A stretch of 35,427 bases of DNA from assembly GCA_000697475.1 (NCBI GenBank), contig JNEU01000889.1, positions 1 to 35,427 on the forward strand. Direction: 5' to 3'. Source of the stretch: Lichtheimia corymbifera B2541 (Eukaryota > Mucoromycota > Mucoromycetes > Mucorales > Lichtheimiaceae). Below are positions 8,818-18,540 of the stretch, piece by piece. How positions within the stretch are numbered: the first letter of the stretch is position 1; each line of letters begins with the position of its first letter. The notes beneath the pieces were generated by a model. It was not told the DNA's origin. It did not search any database and was given only the letters and a program-made list of their open reading frames with translations. The translations under genes and the position numbers were made by a program.

Positions 8818-10802
8818 TTATTTATTTCCATAGTAATTCTTGATGTTTCTACGTTTGTTCTTGATAAACTCCTTAACACCATGCAGTGAGTCATATCCTG
8901 TGGGACCATTGATAGCTTGCATAAATCCGACATCATCATTTCGCTGCCGCTTGTTAAAATCTCGCACCGTGTGGCCATCCATGTCCACTTTTTTCATGAG
9001 ACCCAGTAAATCCGCCAAGGGTGCTAAATCGGTAAAGTCAAAGGGGCTGACATGGCTTACACGTGGGCATGTTTTATCCCACGCCACATCTTCTTTCAAC
9101 ATGGCCACCGTGTCGTCAATACGCTTTTCTGTTGCTGCACCGAACAAGAGCTTGTCATTGAATTCTCGAATCAATTCATCGAGTCGATTTGCATATTCAG
9201 GTATGTCCACAAACTTCATCAAGGGCCGCTTCATGGTCAAACCACCTGCAAATTGATGCCAATCCCCTGTCTCCAAATGTGACATGGCAGCCGTGTAACT
9301 GGATCCAAGGATCAAATCGATATCCCATAGCATAAACATGTACTTTGAACTGCCTGGTGCCGTTTGATATACGTAGTAATTGTCTGCTGCTACAAGATAG
9401 CCATCACCAAAGCCGAGCGTAATCTCAAGTGCAATCCTACATATTCATCATGCCATGGTCAATCATCATCTTGCCCTGCCACCTCATACAACACATACCC
9501 TCTAAGGACACTCTCCATATCAAAATGTGTCTCCCATGCATCCTTGTTGGCTGGTGGGTTGTCCAGGAATTTGGTCAACTCGATTAAACCTGTATAATCG
9601 GGTTCGCCTGTTGATGGATCTTCTGCGATCTTATACTGCCCCATATTATAAGAGGATGGATTGTCTCCATAGTAGCTGAGGTCTGAAATGCGATCAAAAA
9701 TCTGGTTTTTGGCATTACCAAATTTGCCCTGATATAGTACACCTTGCTGGTAGTCCTTGTTGCCATCTGCAAATTCGTTACGTAGCCATGGATTCTTGTA
9801 CTTTTCAATAAATCCAAATAAGCCCAATGGCTGATCATTGATATATACTCTGTGATTGTATAAGAATCGTTATTGTATATACATGAGGTGCCAACTTTTA
9901 CCTGACAAAGCTAGAATCCGTAGCGGGAATACCTGCTGCATGAATCATTTTGAATCCAAGATCTTCTCGGATATAAGATGGATCCGTTCCCAAGGCACGC
10001 AACTTTAGACGGCGATACCCAGATAAATCGGATTTCTTGGGAAGCTTGATATTATAAGCAAGCTTGGCGTTTTTGCGCGAATAGTGGCCTGAAAGTTCAA
10101 ATTCAACATTGGAGAAGGTCTTGATATCATGGAGCCTTTGGATAAATGCATCATCAACAACCTTCTCCTTTTTGCAACCTGCTGGTTCTCCTCTTGCATC
10201 CTCCTTTTTACCTGATGAATGTCATGTTTGTCATGACCTGGATGTCATCTTGGTTATGCTCATGCATGTTTTGGATTTGTTGAGGATCACCCACAATATG
10301 GATGGTGGGTATTTCACCATCATTATGAAGGTCGCTCTTGATTCGATGAATACTGGGTAAAGGCTCGAGCACGTTCGGTAGCTGTGTAATGTCCCATTTG
10401 TTCCACGATCGATTATAATGCTCATTGGGAGTACTTTCGCCATCAAAGGGTTGGCGTTCAAAGGGTTCTTTTTCCACCACACTGCCATCTGCTTTGATTT
10501 TTGCGTAGTAATAGTGATGCTGAGCTGCTGGTGCTGAGCCGGCAAATAAAAGAGAGGATGTAGTCGTCAGTTCAAGAGGGTATGGGTGGTCATCCACAAT
10601 GACGGCCATCTTGGTGGCAGCAGCAGCATCATCCTTTGGCAGTAATGAGATAACACTATACTTGATTTGCTCCTGTGCCAAAATGACAAAAGCAAAGAAT
10701 TGAAGGACTATGACTACTACGCATGATGATGGATGATGTGGTGAACACAAATCAGTATTTTTTCAATGACAAAGTAATACGCTTACCACAAGAAACAAGC
10801 AT
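8818..10802 (-). CDS. CotH-family protein (spore coat protein H-like), secreted
   Basis: Five exons on the minus strand: 10787-10802, 10212-10707, 9902-10135, 9499-9849 and 8818-9436; 571 residues. A 16-nt first exon splices to give the signal peptide MLVSCVLQFFAFVILA. The CotH body follows: PTIHIVGDP..., SNVEFELSGHYSRK-AKLAYNIKLPKKSDLSGYRRLKLRA, SYIRE, the FGFIEKYKNPW block, and MFMLWDIDLILGSSY near the C-terminal end. CotH proteins are an expanded secreted family in Mucorales; some are surface invasins with a GPI anchor, and bacterial CotH is an atypical kinase. This one has no GPI-like tail (it ends in basic KNKRRNIKNYYGNK), and the known CotH3 surface peptide motif was not seen, so an invasin role is not supported. 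An in-frame ATG 45 nt upstream (10847) would lengthen the signal. Intron 2 (10136-10211) has a poor acceptor; see findings. Confidence 0.9.
10136..10211 (-). other. Suspicious intron or frameshift in the CotH-family gene
   Basis: It is needed to keep the CotH frame (TFIR|LHDIKTFSNV). The donor GTAAAA is fair but the acceptor ATCCAAAG has no pyrimidine tract, and about 25 codons before it are open in the downstream frame. A one-base indel or sequencing error is the alternative. Confidence 0.5.
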
Positions 10803-10847
10803 CTCAATGGAGTAAAAGAAGTAAAAGGTAAAAAGAGAAAGCCTCAT

Positions 10848-11123
10848 CTATCTTATGGACAAATAATTATTCCCAGCATGATCAGCACTGTGCATGCATT
10901 CACCCCTTTCTTCTTCGACTTGCATCTTTTGCTGATGCGCCTCATGTGTTTCGCTGCATACAGAATTTACATCATTATAATATCACCGAGAAAACATCTT
11001 CTCTCACAAACATCACGCGTGACCAAAAGAGCATGTGGCGTAATATGGACATGATTATGCATGCTTGATTAAAAAGAATATAGTAATCACGTGACCTCAA
11101 CAAGAGCAAAAAGAAAAAGAGAT
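10848..11123. other. Promoter side of the CotH-family gene
   Basis: AT-rich spacer with no ORF of note. The minus-strand T run at 11110-11120 serves as the tRNA terminator. Confidence 0.4.
11110..11123 (-). terminator. RNA polymerase III terminator of tRNA-Gly
   Basis: On the minus strand the tRNA is followed by ATCTC and two runs of five T (TTTTTCTTTTT). Confidence 0.75.
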
Positions 11124-11193
11124 GCGCGGACCGGGAATCGAACCCGGGTCATCCGCGTGGCAGGCGGATATTATACCACTAAACCATCCGCGC
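11124..11193 (-). tRNA. tRNA-Gly (anticodon GCC)
   Basis: Full cloverleaf on the minus strand, 70 nt, no intron. The acceptor stem GCGCGGA pairs with TCCGCGC; the anticodon stem TCCGC/GCGGA encloses CTGCCAC with anticodon GCC; the T arm CCGGG-TTCGATT-CCCGG is perfect. Internal A and B boxes (TGGTTTAGTGG, GGTTCGATTCC) are present. T-rich sequence immediately after the 3' end is the expected RNA polymerase III terminator. Confidence 0.97.
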
Positions 11194-13025
11194 TCGTGTT
11201 CTTGTTTTTTCAATAGCAAATTCCATCATAGAGGACTCAACTTCCTTATTTGGAAGGTGATCAGAATGACTCAGTATAAGTTTTATAATGTAGCGGAAGC
11301 AAAGCTGCATATGATGCATGTTTGAATATAATTGTATGGGAGGTTGACAAGAAGGAATTTGGGGCCAAAGCAATAATTATGTATGATAAGATCTGTGATT
11401 GGGGCGGGGTCCAAGTCGTCTGGCATGAATACAGCGCTTTTTAAGGGGCAGTGCTCTTCTTTCGCCTACAAACACTTTTGACTCCAATGGCATAAACGAG
11501 GTCTCCATCCAACACCTTCAACAACAGTAGAGAGCACGATTCAGATCATCCAGCTGGTCAACCATTAGCAATGAGAACCACATTCGAGTCGACATTCAAA
11601 CTGACATTGAGCAACCCCAGCACCCATGGTGACGACCATGTTCAACACTCCTTTTTCACCTCCAACAATACACTCGTCTGATAAGCAATGAGAACGTTTT
11701 ATTCTGTGTATAGCTTGAGCTACTTAGCGAGCCGCTATTGATTCGTATACATACATCTGCCATTCAGGATTCAGCTACCATCGCCAGCTTGCGACGGCTA
11801 TCAAACGGTGTTACTTGGATCCATCCGGTGGGCAAGATTATAGCTCCTTTATAGGCCATTCAATTACTGTACACGCATGTTTATTCGACATCATCATAAA
11901 GCCAGCAGCATATGACAAGGAAGGGATCATAACAGTCGACACCAAGATGGTGGGAGATACAGCACTTCCGAAGAACGTCTACTATAAACGCGCATTACTA
12001 GATGGAGTTGGACGCCGTAAACAGCGACTGGTATTGAAGGATACATAGCTATTTAGATTGCTTAGATACGTAGAGAAGCAGCAATAAATATGAATGTTAT
12101 TCTAATACCTTCTGTGTCCGATTTCAGCGAGGAAACACGAAACGTGAAAGGATGAAGCATATGTAACTAATCCTAGCGGGTTGTATGGTTGATATGCAAA
12201 CCGCAAAAAAGGTTCGCATCATTGTTGTTGTTGATGGAGAGCTTTCCAAAATGATTGGTAATATTGCTTATGATATGTAAATTCAAGCATGAGATAACAT
12301 GATGAGTACAGTGCCAAGCTTGGAGGTGCTGCTTGGAGATACTGGCCCAAAAGTTTACATCGTTCAACTTTTGACGAGGCTCGTGGGTGTTCTTGAGTGT
12401 TTTGAGTGTTTTGAGTGTTCTTGCATGTTCTGGGGAATGGGAGATTGTAAATATACGCCATAGCTATGTAACATTAAATGATCATACGCCACACAGATGT
12501 CAAATCTATTTACCCACTGCTAGGAAAACTGCATGAATCATGGTCCCATCAACGTCATCGTAGGTTCCTCGCTAATGTCATTTCACTCGCTGCGTACAAG
12601 AAGTAGGATAGTCATCGTCAACGAAAGAAGATACCAACGAGCAATAAATAATCCGTGAGTTTGTGCTCTGAAGGGACAACAAGCCTAAGGCAGACGTTCA
12701 GGATTAAAATTAACCGTGCAGGAGCCGAGATTTGATGGTGATGATGGATTTGCACGTATTATTCATGAGCAAGATAGTCATTTTGTCGCACATTTGAAAT
12801 GAATCTGCAAAAAAAAAGATCTATGCTTATTGATAGACATTAGCGATTGAAGCATGAAAAGATACAGGGTTAAAAACAATCAACAGGGGATGTTGGGCGT
12901 CTTTATGAGTATGCAACATGTGGTGTGTATAAGCATGCAGGGAGCGCCCCTGAACATTACAGTCTATCCAAAAGTAGAGGTCTATAGCGAAGCATCTCCG
13001 GGACTTTTGTATATAAAAAGAGGAC
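11194..13025. other. Long intergenic region with gene-like scraps
   Basis: No complete gene could be built. Plus-strand open pieces at 11570-11680 and about 11750-12048 have coding-like composition and are listed as one possible relic. A short 10-nt tandem repeat (TTTTGAGTGT-like, about three copies) lies at 12391-12423. The segment 12480-13025 shows nothing recognisable apart from a TATA-like TATATAAAA at 13010-13018. Confidence 0.4.
11750..12048 (+). pseudogene. Unrecognised coding-like fragment
   Basis: About 99 codons open to a TAG at 12046-12048, reading YICHSGFSYHRQLATAIKRC, then ...IGHSITVHACLFDIIIKPAAYD..., without an ATG near its start. A separate 36-codon ORF from an ATG at 11570 lies upstream. 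They may be exons or remains of one gene, but no intron joins them convincingly and no family is recognised. Confidence 0.25.
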
Positions 13026-13688
13026 ATGAACCTCTCATTGCCTTTGAAAAGAAAAATCCTGAAGCCACAACAGCTACTTACTCCTATCATTTTCCTTGTG
13101 ATCAGCGGTCAACTTCATGTCGGTGGTGCTGAATCGGCTTGCCAAACGTACAAAGATGATACTTGTGCTGATATCATTTGTACTTACGAGACGTGGGTTA
13201 AAACGAGCTTTGGTGTGAACGATAAGCTTAATCTGAGTAAGGATCTCCCTCACGCACATTGTATTATCATCAAATCTAAATGGTGATTCTTCAACAACCT
13301 TTTGCGTATATCAATCCTACTACAATAGCATCTGATGCTGAAACCGATGGCTGTGTGCTTCCATGGGTGAGAAGCTGTGAAGCGATTGTGGACGAACCAA
13401 GTTGCAAAAAGGCGAGTTGCCAATGGCAACCTGGTAGAACGGGTGACGGTGAGTATAACATGATTGTTCTTTTGTAGCCTAGCAACGACTAAAGAAATCT
13501 TGTTCATAGGCCATTGCACGAAGGATTACTGTTGGCAGTTTCCGCATCCACAACTATGCGATTATTTCTGGCCTGAATGCGATTGGAAGCCAAATTCCCG
13601 TAAGTCATTATATACTCATTCCATATGGCTCTTTGATTATTGATTAAGGCAAACCCCCAATGATTTAGATGAATGCGTAGGCGCGTAA
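13026..13688 (+). CDS. Small secreted cysteine-rich protein, three 4-Cys units
   Basis: Four exons: 13026-13236, 13329-13448, 13510-13599 and 13669-13688, all introns in phase 1; 146 residues. A basic N-terminus and hydrophobic LLTPIIFLVISG form a signal peptide, with cleavage likely before or near SAC. The mature part has exactly 12 cysteines (39, 47, 52, 79, 87, 96, 101, 113, 118, 127, 134, 143), divisible into three units of pattern C-x7/8-C-x4/6-C-x(W or Y)...C, with Trp two residues after the third Cys in units 2 and 3. Six disulfides are plausible, and the design resembles secreted or effector-type fungal proteins, but I recognise no named family and give no function. Oddity: a TATA-like box (13010-13018) lies only 8 nt before this ATG, so the true 5' end may differ. 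Its stop is 80 bp from that of the convergent transporter gene. Confidence 0.75.
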
Positions 13689-13768
13689 AATGAAAGCGGT
13701 TCTTTATAATGCAAATAAACAATGCTCATGATGTGCAGCTCTTTAATCTGACAAGTATTATTGCTTTA

Positions 13769-16128
13769 TTATCCCGAACCACGACCGCTATCTAATTCAG
13801 AAGAATGTGTGGATGATGGTATATGTTCATTAGATCGTGCTGCCACCAGCTGATTGAATCCTCCCAGTAACGCATTCCTGGATCGGCTGGTACGATTAAG
13901 TTGGGATAAAGCAGCTGCAGCAGTCTGTGGATGATGTACGCTCAAATCGTAATAGTTAAAGTTGCCGCTAAAAATAAGATCAATTTCCTCCAACGATTTG
14001 CCCTATATCACCAACACGTCAATTTTCAATCCGTAAAGACACAAATTGTCCTCTGCTGTGTAACACCTACCATCGTTTCAGGGAAATAGCGATGAACAAC
14101 GATCGCCATGACGAAGCAAAACACTGCATAAACGACGAACGCCTTCCACTTGATATGTACGTACATAAGAGGTGTCAGCATGGTCACTCCAAAATTGAAG
14201 AGCCAATTGGCAGCTGTGGTAAATCCAAGTGCTCGTGCGCGTACATCTATTTTTGTATGTTACCTATAAGCGAAAAAACACGCCGTGGTGCATGATTTAC
14301 CTTGTGAATAGAGTTCCGTCGGGTATATCCAGCCTGCCGGGCCCCAGGTCAATGCATAACAAGCAACAAACATGTACATCATGACGAGAAATCCGATAGA
14401 AGCTGGGTGATCAATTTGGCGAATCGATTCATCCACCTCGGTGGGATCCGTAGTTGAAGCATCCAAAACATGCATTGATGCAATGTTATCGGTAAGCCCT
14501 GTGACCGCTGCAATCACCGTCATAATGGTCAAGCACACACAACACGCAATACTGCCGACAATCAATGTAGGACGTCGGCCCCATCGATCAATCTACATAC
14601 ACACTATTAGTAAGATTTTTTTCAAATAACGGATGGGACATACCGTAATCATGGGTGGAATGGTGAATACAAGGTTGACAAGGCCACTGATACCGTTTGC
14701 TGAATAAAAATGAATGAGCAACTAACATAATGAACGTCGCGTTCATTGTATCATACCCAATAATGTTGTACTCTTTCCTTGTATGCCACTGGCTCGAAAA
14801 ATCAGCGGGGCGTAAAGACTAAACGAATATATTTAATGATGTGCCCCATCCATCCATATCATGTCGTCACTTACAGCAATGCATTGGCTCCTGTCAGTTG
14901 TTGGAATATTTGCACTGCCATTCCCAAGAGCAATCGCTTGCGATTATTATCAGCACCTTTCCGAAATAGACGCCAAAAGTGCTTGGATCCATATTTCTCC
15001 TCAAAACGAATGCTTTGCTTGATTTCCACGTATTCCATCAGCACGTCGGGATGATTGATAGTGCCATCACCACGCACAAAGGCGAGGACTTCCAAAGCTT
15101 GTCGATCATGATGCTTGTAGATAAGATATCGCGGGCTGTATTATAATGAAATGAGATAAAAGATCCTTCAATGCATGTCCAGACATTACCTTTTCGGCAG
15201 CACAAGAGCTCCAGTGAGGTATATAAGGGCGGGAATCAAGGGCAAACCAAATGCGAGCCTAAAAAGTTCATATGTTGGACAACACCATCCGTATCATTGA
15301 CTTTTTATATATGCTTACCTCCAATTGCTGACAGAAGTAACGTCCAAGACTGCATAATCTACCCAGTAGGAAACACAGATGCCACATGCAATAGCAAATT
15401 GCTGGATTGAAACTAGACGACCACGCATCTCTTTGGGCGAAATCTCGGATTGATCTATTGAGCAGCAGGTCAATTGAACATGACCGATATCGAGAATAAT
15501 GGCAATTGTACTTACATAGAGGGACCACCATGGAGAGTGCCCTAATGGAATGGTAAGATGATAGTTGCCCATTATTCCTCCCTTAGAAACCACCTTACCC
15601 AATGCTGATTCCTGTGATAACTCGACCCACATAGAGTTTGATAATGTCGTCTGCACCGACCTGAAGTACATCTGCACCCATGAACAAGGCTGTGCTCACT
15701 GCAATGAGACCACGTCTTCCAATCAAGTCGGCCAATACACCAGCTGCAAGAGCCCCTGCCACTGCACCTGCCATCAACGTGCTTGTAAGTGAAGTTGAGT
15801 TGTCTTGGATATTGGTATCTTGGTGGAATGAATACATGGTCAAAATCCCGGGCAATACACCAAATTGATACCCAAACTACAAGAAAATATGTTAGGACAT
15901 ACGTGATTGTATCCAAGGAGGTACTTGCCAAGAAACCACCCAATGCCATGAAACTAAATAATGTAGTAGGATAGTGAGTTATACGTAGCGTAGGAAGTAA
16001 TTTCAACACACATACCTGGAGACCATATAAACTCGTGTCTTCATGGAGAATGATGGCATAAAACGTCTTAGGTGAGCAAACATGTACGAGTTTGCGTCGC
16101 TGCCCCCGGATGGCGTAGACGCCAACAT
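13769..16128 (-). CDS. MFS sugar transporter (12 transmembrane helices expected)
   Basis: Twelve exons on the minus strand: 16016-16128, 15929-15953, 15599-15876, 15516-15541, 15319-15454, 15190-15258, 14875-15135, 14757-14818, 14644-14699, 14301-14592, 14071-14246 and 13769-14002; all phases agree, 575 residues. Sugar-porter signatures are in order: ALGGFLFGYQFGV in helix 1, DLIGRRG (96-102), VGRVITGISIG, PLYQSEISPKEMRGR, QQLTGANALL, DRWGRR, and C-terminal PET-GKSLEEID. This places it in the sugar porter family (hexose or related substrate, plasma membrane, probably proton-coupled); substrate cannot be read. Exons 2 and 4 are only 25 and 26 nt. Intron 2 (15877-15928) is GC-AG and is required to join GGFL to FGYQ. 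The cytoplasmic tail is Ser/Asn-rich. Confidence 0.94.
15877..15928 (-). other. GC-AG intron (sugar transporter intron 2)
   Basis: Donor TTG|GCAAGT, branch-like CCTAAC, acceptor TTGTAG. It precisely restores the helix-1 motif GGFL|FGYQFG; GT alternatives give a 26-nt intron or shift the frame. Confidence 0.88.
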
Positions 16129-17427
16129 GAGTGTCACTTGGTGACCCCCGGGGCCAGTAAAGTGGGGCAGCGTGGTTGTACGATCGACCGACAATGTAAA
16201 TGATTGCTAATGGGCAACGGTGCTTGTAGAGAAGAGAGGAAAGAAAAAAGGGGAGTGTGAGTCTGAGCGTGTCAATTTAGTCGAACAAGAAAAGTGAATG
16301 GGAACGCGGCATGGGCTGGTTGTTGTTGTTGTTCGAGAAGTGAGTGGAATGGAGGAGGAGGAGTAGAAAGCGAGTCAGCAAAAAGCTGTGGTCATATGTC
16401 AAAGCAACCGAGCCAATACGGACAAGACGTTTTTCATTGTCGCTTCACACTCGAAACCCTTGGCAAAAGAAGGAGACTCACAAAAAGAGGAAAAAGATAT
16501 ATTATTCCCCGAGCCGTTAACCGACATAGATGCGTTTCGCATGAATCTGTGTAACCCTCATCTCACACAAATCATATTTGTGGCGTTGAAACTAACAAAC
16601 AACACAGACCACCTCTTGTTCTTTTTGAAGAGTTCCACCACTCACCTGGTATCATTGGAGATAAAAGAAATACTAATCGTATCCGCTCACGGGATGATGC
16701 ATGTCAATGCAAGGACGGCATGGCTACCGGCGGCGGACATTCTTCCATATTTACACACACACAAATCACACACGCGCATTTAATCATGAGGATCTTGCGT
16801 TGGGTACGTAGCTGCATGATATTTGGTGAACCGAGGATTGAGCCTTTCAACATCATCAATTTCTCTTTTTTGCCACTCTATACCCAAGCCATTCATGTGG
16901 TATATGCAAAAAGCACCACCACCAGGAAGAGAAAAAGATGAAAGAATGATAGAGAAGACGTCCGCTGCTGCTACATGCTGTCTTGCAGAAATTAAGATAC
17001 AAGAATGCACCTACATAATAAGCTTACCAGGTTCTCCGTAGCCACACAGGTTGCATTTACAATTCCAGCATGTTCTTTGATCATGATGGAAACATCTTAT
17101 CCCCACGTCACCAGGAAAATCGTTCTCTTAGAAATAGTGATCCACCGCCAAATGGCGCTCAAGCCCATGTATGCGCTTTCCCCCCCCAGTATTAAATGTG
17201 CATGATAGACCAACGGTTTTGATCACCAACCTTGTCTATTGAGTGCTCAGGGTTGTCGAAATATTGCTTCAAACAACAAATTAGAGCAGAGATCACTTTA
17301 AGTGATTAGAAGAAAACCGGTCAACGACTTGTTTCTTTGTTGAATCAATGTACCTGAAAGTGTGTGTACATTGTAATTCTTATATTCTTTCTTCTTTCCT
17401 CGCTCTTTTGTTGACACCTATGTCCTG
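16129..17427. other. Divergent promoter region, no gene supported
   Basis: Spacer between the minus-strand transporter and the plus-strand membrane-protein gene. Open frames here (for example 16388-16783, starting at GTG) have no recognisable domain. A CAAA/GA-rich segment and a run of eight C (about 17180) are the only other textures. Confidence 0.45.
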
Positions 17428-18402
17428 ATGGTATCTTTGTCGTCGATTGCTGCCTGCCGTTGGTGGCTCATTATTATCATCCCCTATTGTCGTCGTGTGA
17501 TAGCCGCATTGACAATCGACACGCCTATGGCATACGACTCCATTCCACTGGCCATGGGTTCTACTGCTGGATTTCGTGTGAGATGGTCCGGGATTACGGA
17601 TGACAACAAATACCCAATAACGAATATGACGATGGAGCTCTATCTGATTCGGCGAGACATGGTAGTAGTAGCATCATGGGTTAGGGCCCTGAACACATCA
17701 AGCAGCAATGGTTCATTGATATTACCAGTGAACAGTACCATGATGATGCTACCTTTTGAGAACTATTATTATCTTCAGCTCTTTGTGAACAAGGGTCATC
17801 ATCATCAGCAGCAAGTTGCTATACAAGGTCCCATTTCCTTTCACTTGCACGCAAATACTACCAGTGCAACAGCATATATCCCCCCATCATCCACTTTGGC
17901 GATCCCCACTGCAATACCATCTCCCTCTTTTACCACTGACCCAACGCAGCATGTCATTGACGAATCGACGACGATGACTACTCTTTTAGCAGCAGCTACT
18001 ACTGGTGATACTTTGGACGAATCTACTCTTGTATCACCGACGACGCGAGCTGCATTGGAGGGCACAGCTATTGCAGCCACCGCTGTGATTGTTTTGGCAC
18101 TGGCAAGTCTACAACTCGATTTGGGTTCTTTCCTTTGCAAACATTGATGATGATTCCGAAAACAGGTTTATGGTCTCATTGTGTGCTGCATCAATCGTCG
18201 TCATAAGAAAAAACAACCATCAAAAAACAAGGATCGAGTAGTGACTTTTGATAACACGACTACCATTATCATGCAGCCATCATCATCGTCATCATCATCA
18301 TGTACGAATGGAAGAGGACATTCAGTGGATAATACTACTGATACGTTTATGGGGTACTATTATGATAGCGAATATTTTACAGATGTTGTCAAGTCTAAAT
18401 GA
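17428..18402 (+). CDS. Type I membrane protein with Kre9/Knh1-like ectodomain
   Basis: Two exons, 17428-18102 and 18166-18402; 303 residues. Order: a signal peptide with core WWLIIIIPY; an Ig-like ectodomain of about 120 residues (GSTAGFRVRWSG..., ITNMTMELYLIRR, SLILPVNSTMM, ..YYLQLFVN..., GPISFHL) resembling the N-terminal domain of yeast Kre9/Knh1 and Ser/Thr-rich GPI proteins; a Ser/Thr/Pro linker; a membrane helix formed across the exon junction (ATAVIVLAL|VYGLIVCCI) with basic stop-transfer NRRHKKKQ; and a Ser-rich cytoplasmic tail ending GYYYDSEYFTDVVKSK. Several N-glycosylation sequons are present. A cell-wall or surface-sensing role is plausible but not shown; here the usual GPI tail is replaced by a true membrane helix. 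The intron is GC-AG. Confidence 0.78.
18103..18165 (+). other. GC-AG intron (Kre9-like membrane-protein gene)
   Basis: Donor CTG|GCAAGT, acceptor AACAG. Without it the frame stops before completing the membrane helix; with it a complete helix plus a basic tail results. Confidence 0.85.
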
Positions 18403-18540
18403 TATCCAGGAATAAAAAAAAAGCCATATGGTTGCTATGGGAACTCAAATCTAAAATGTGGTCATTGGGTGGGTGGAACACCAACTCCGGAAGAAAAGAC
18501 ACAATTTTTCAAACTCGTTTCCTTCCTTGTCTTGATCACC

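Noticed and set aside
15877..15902. 26-nt GTATGT...TTGTAG intron in the transporter
   Set aside because: Too short to splice and leaves the frame wrong; the 52-nt GC-AG intron restores GGFLFGYQFG.
16388..16783. 131-codon plus-strand ORF between the transporter and the Kre9-like gene
   Set aside because: GTG start, no domain, microsatellite-like end (ACACAC); likely chance in the promoter spacer.
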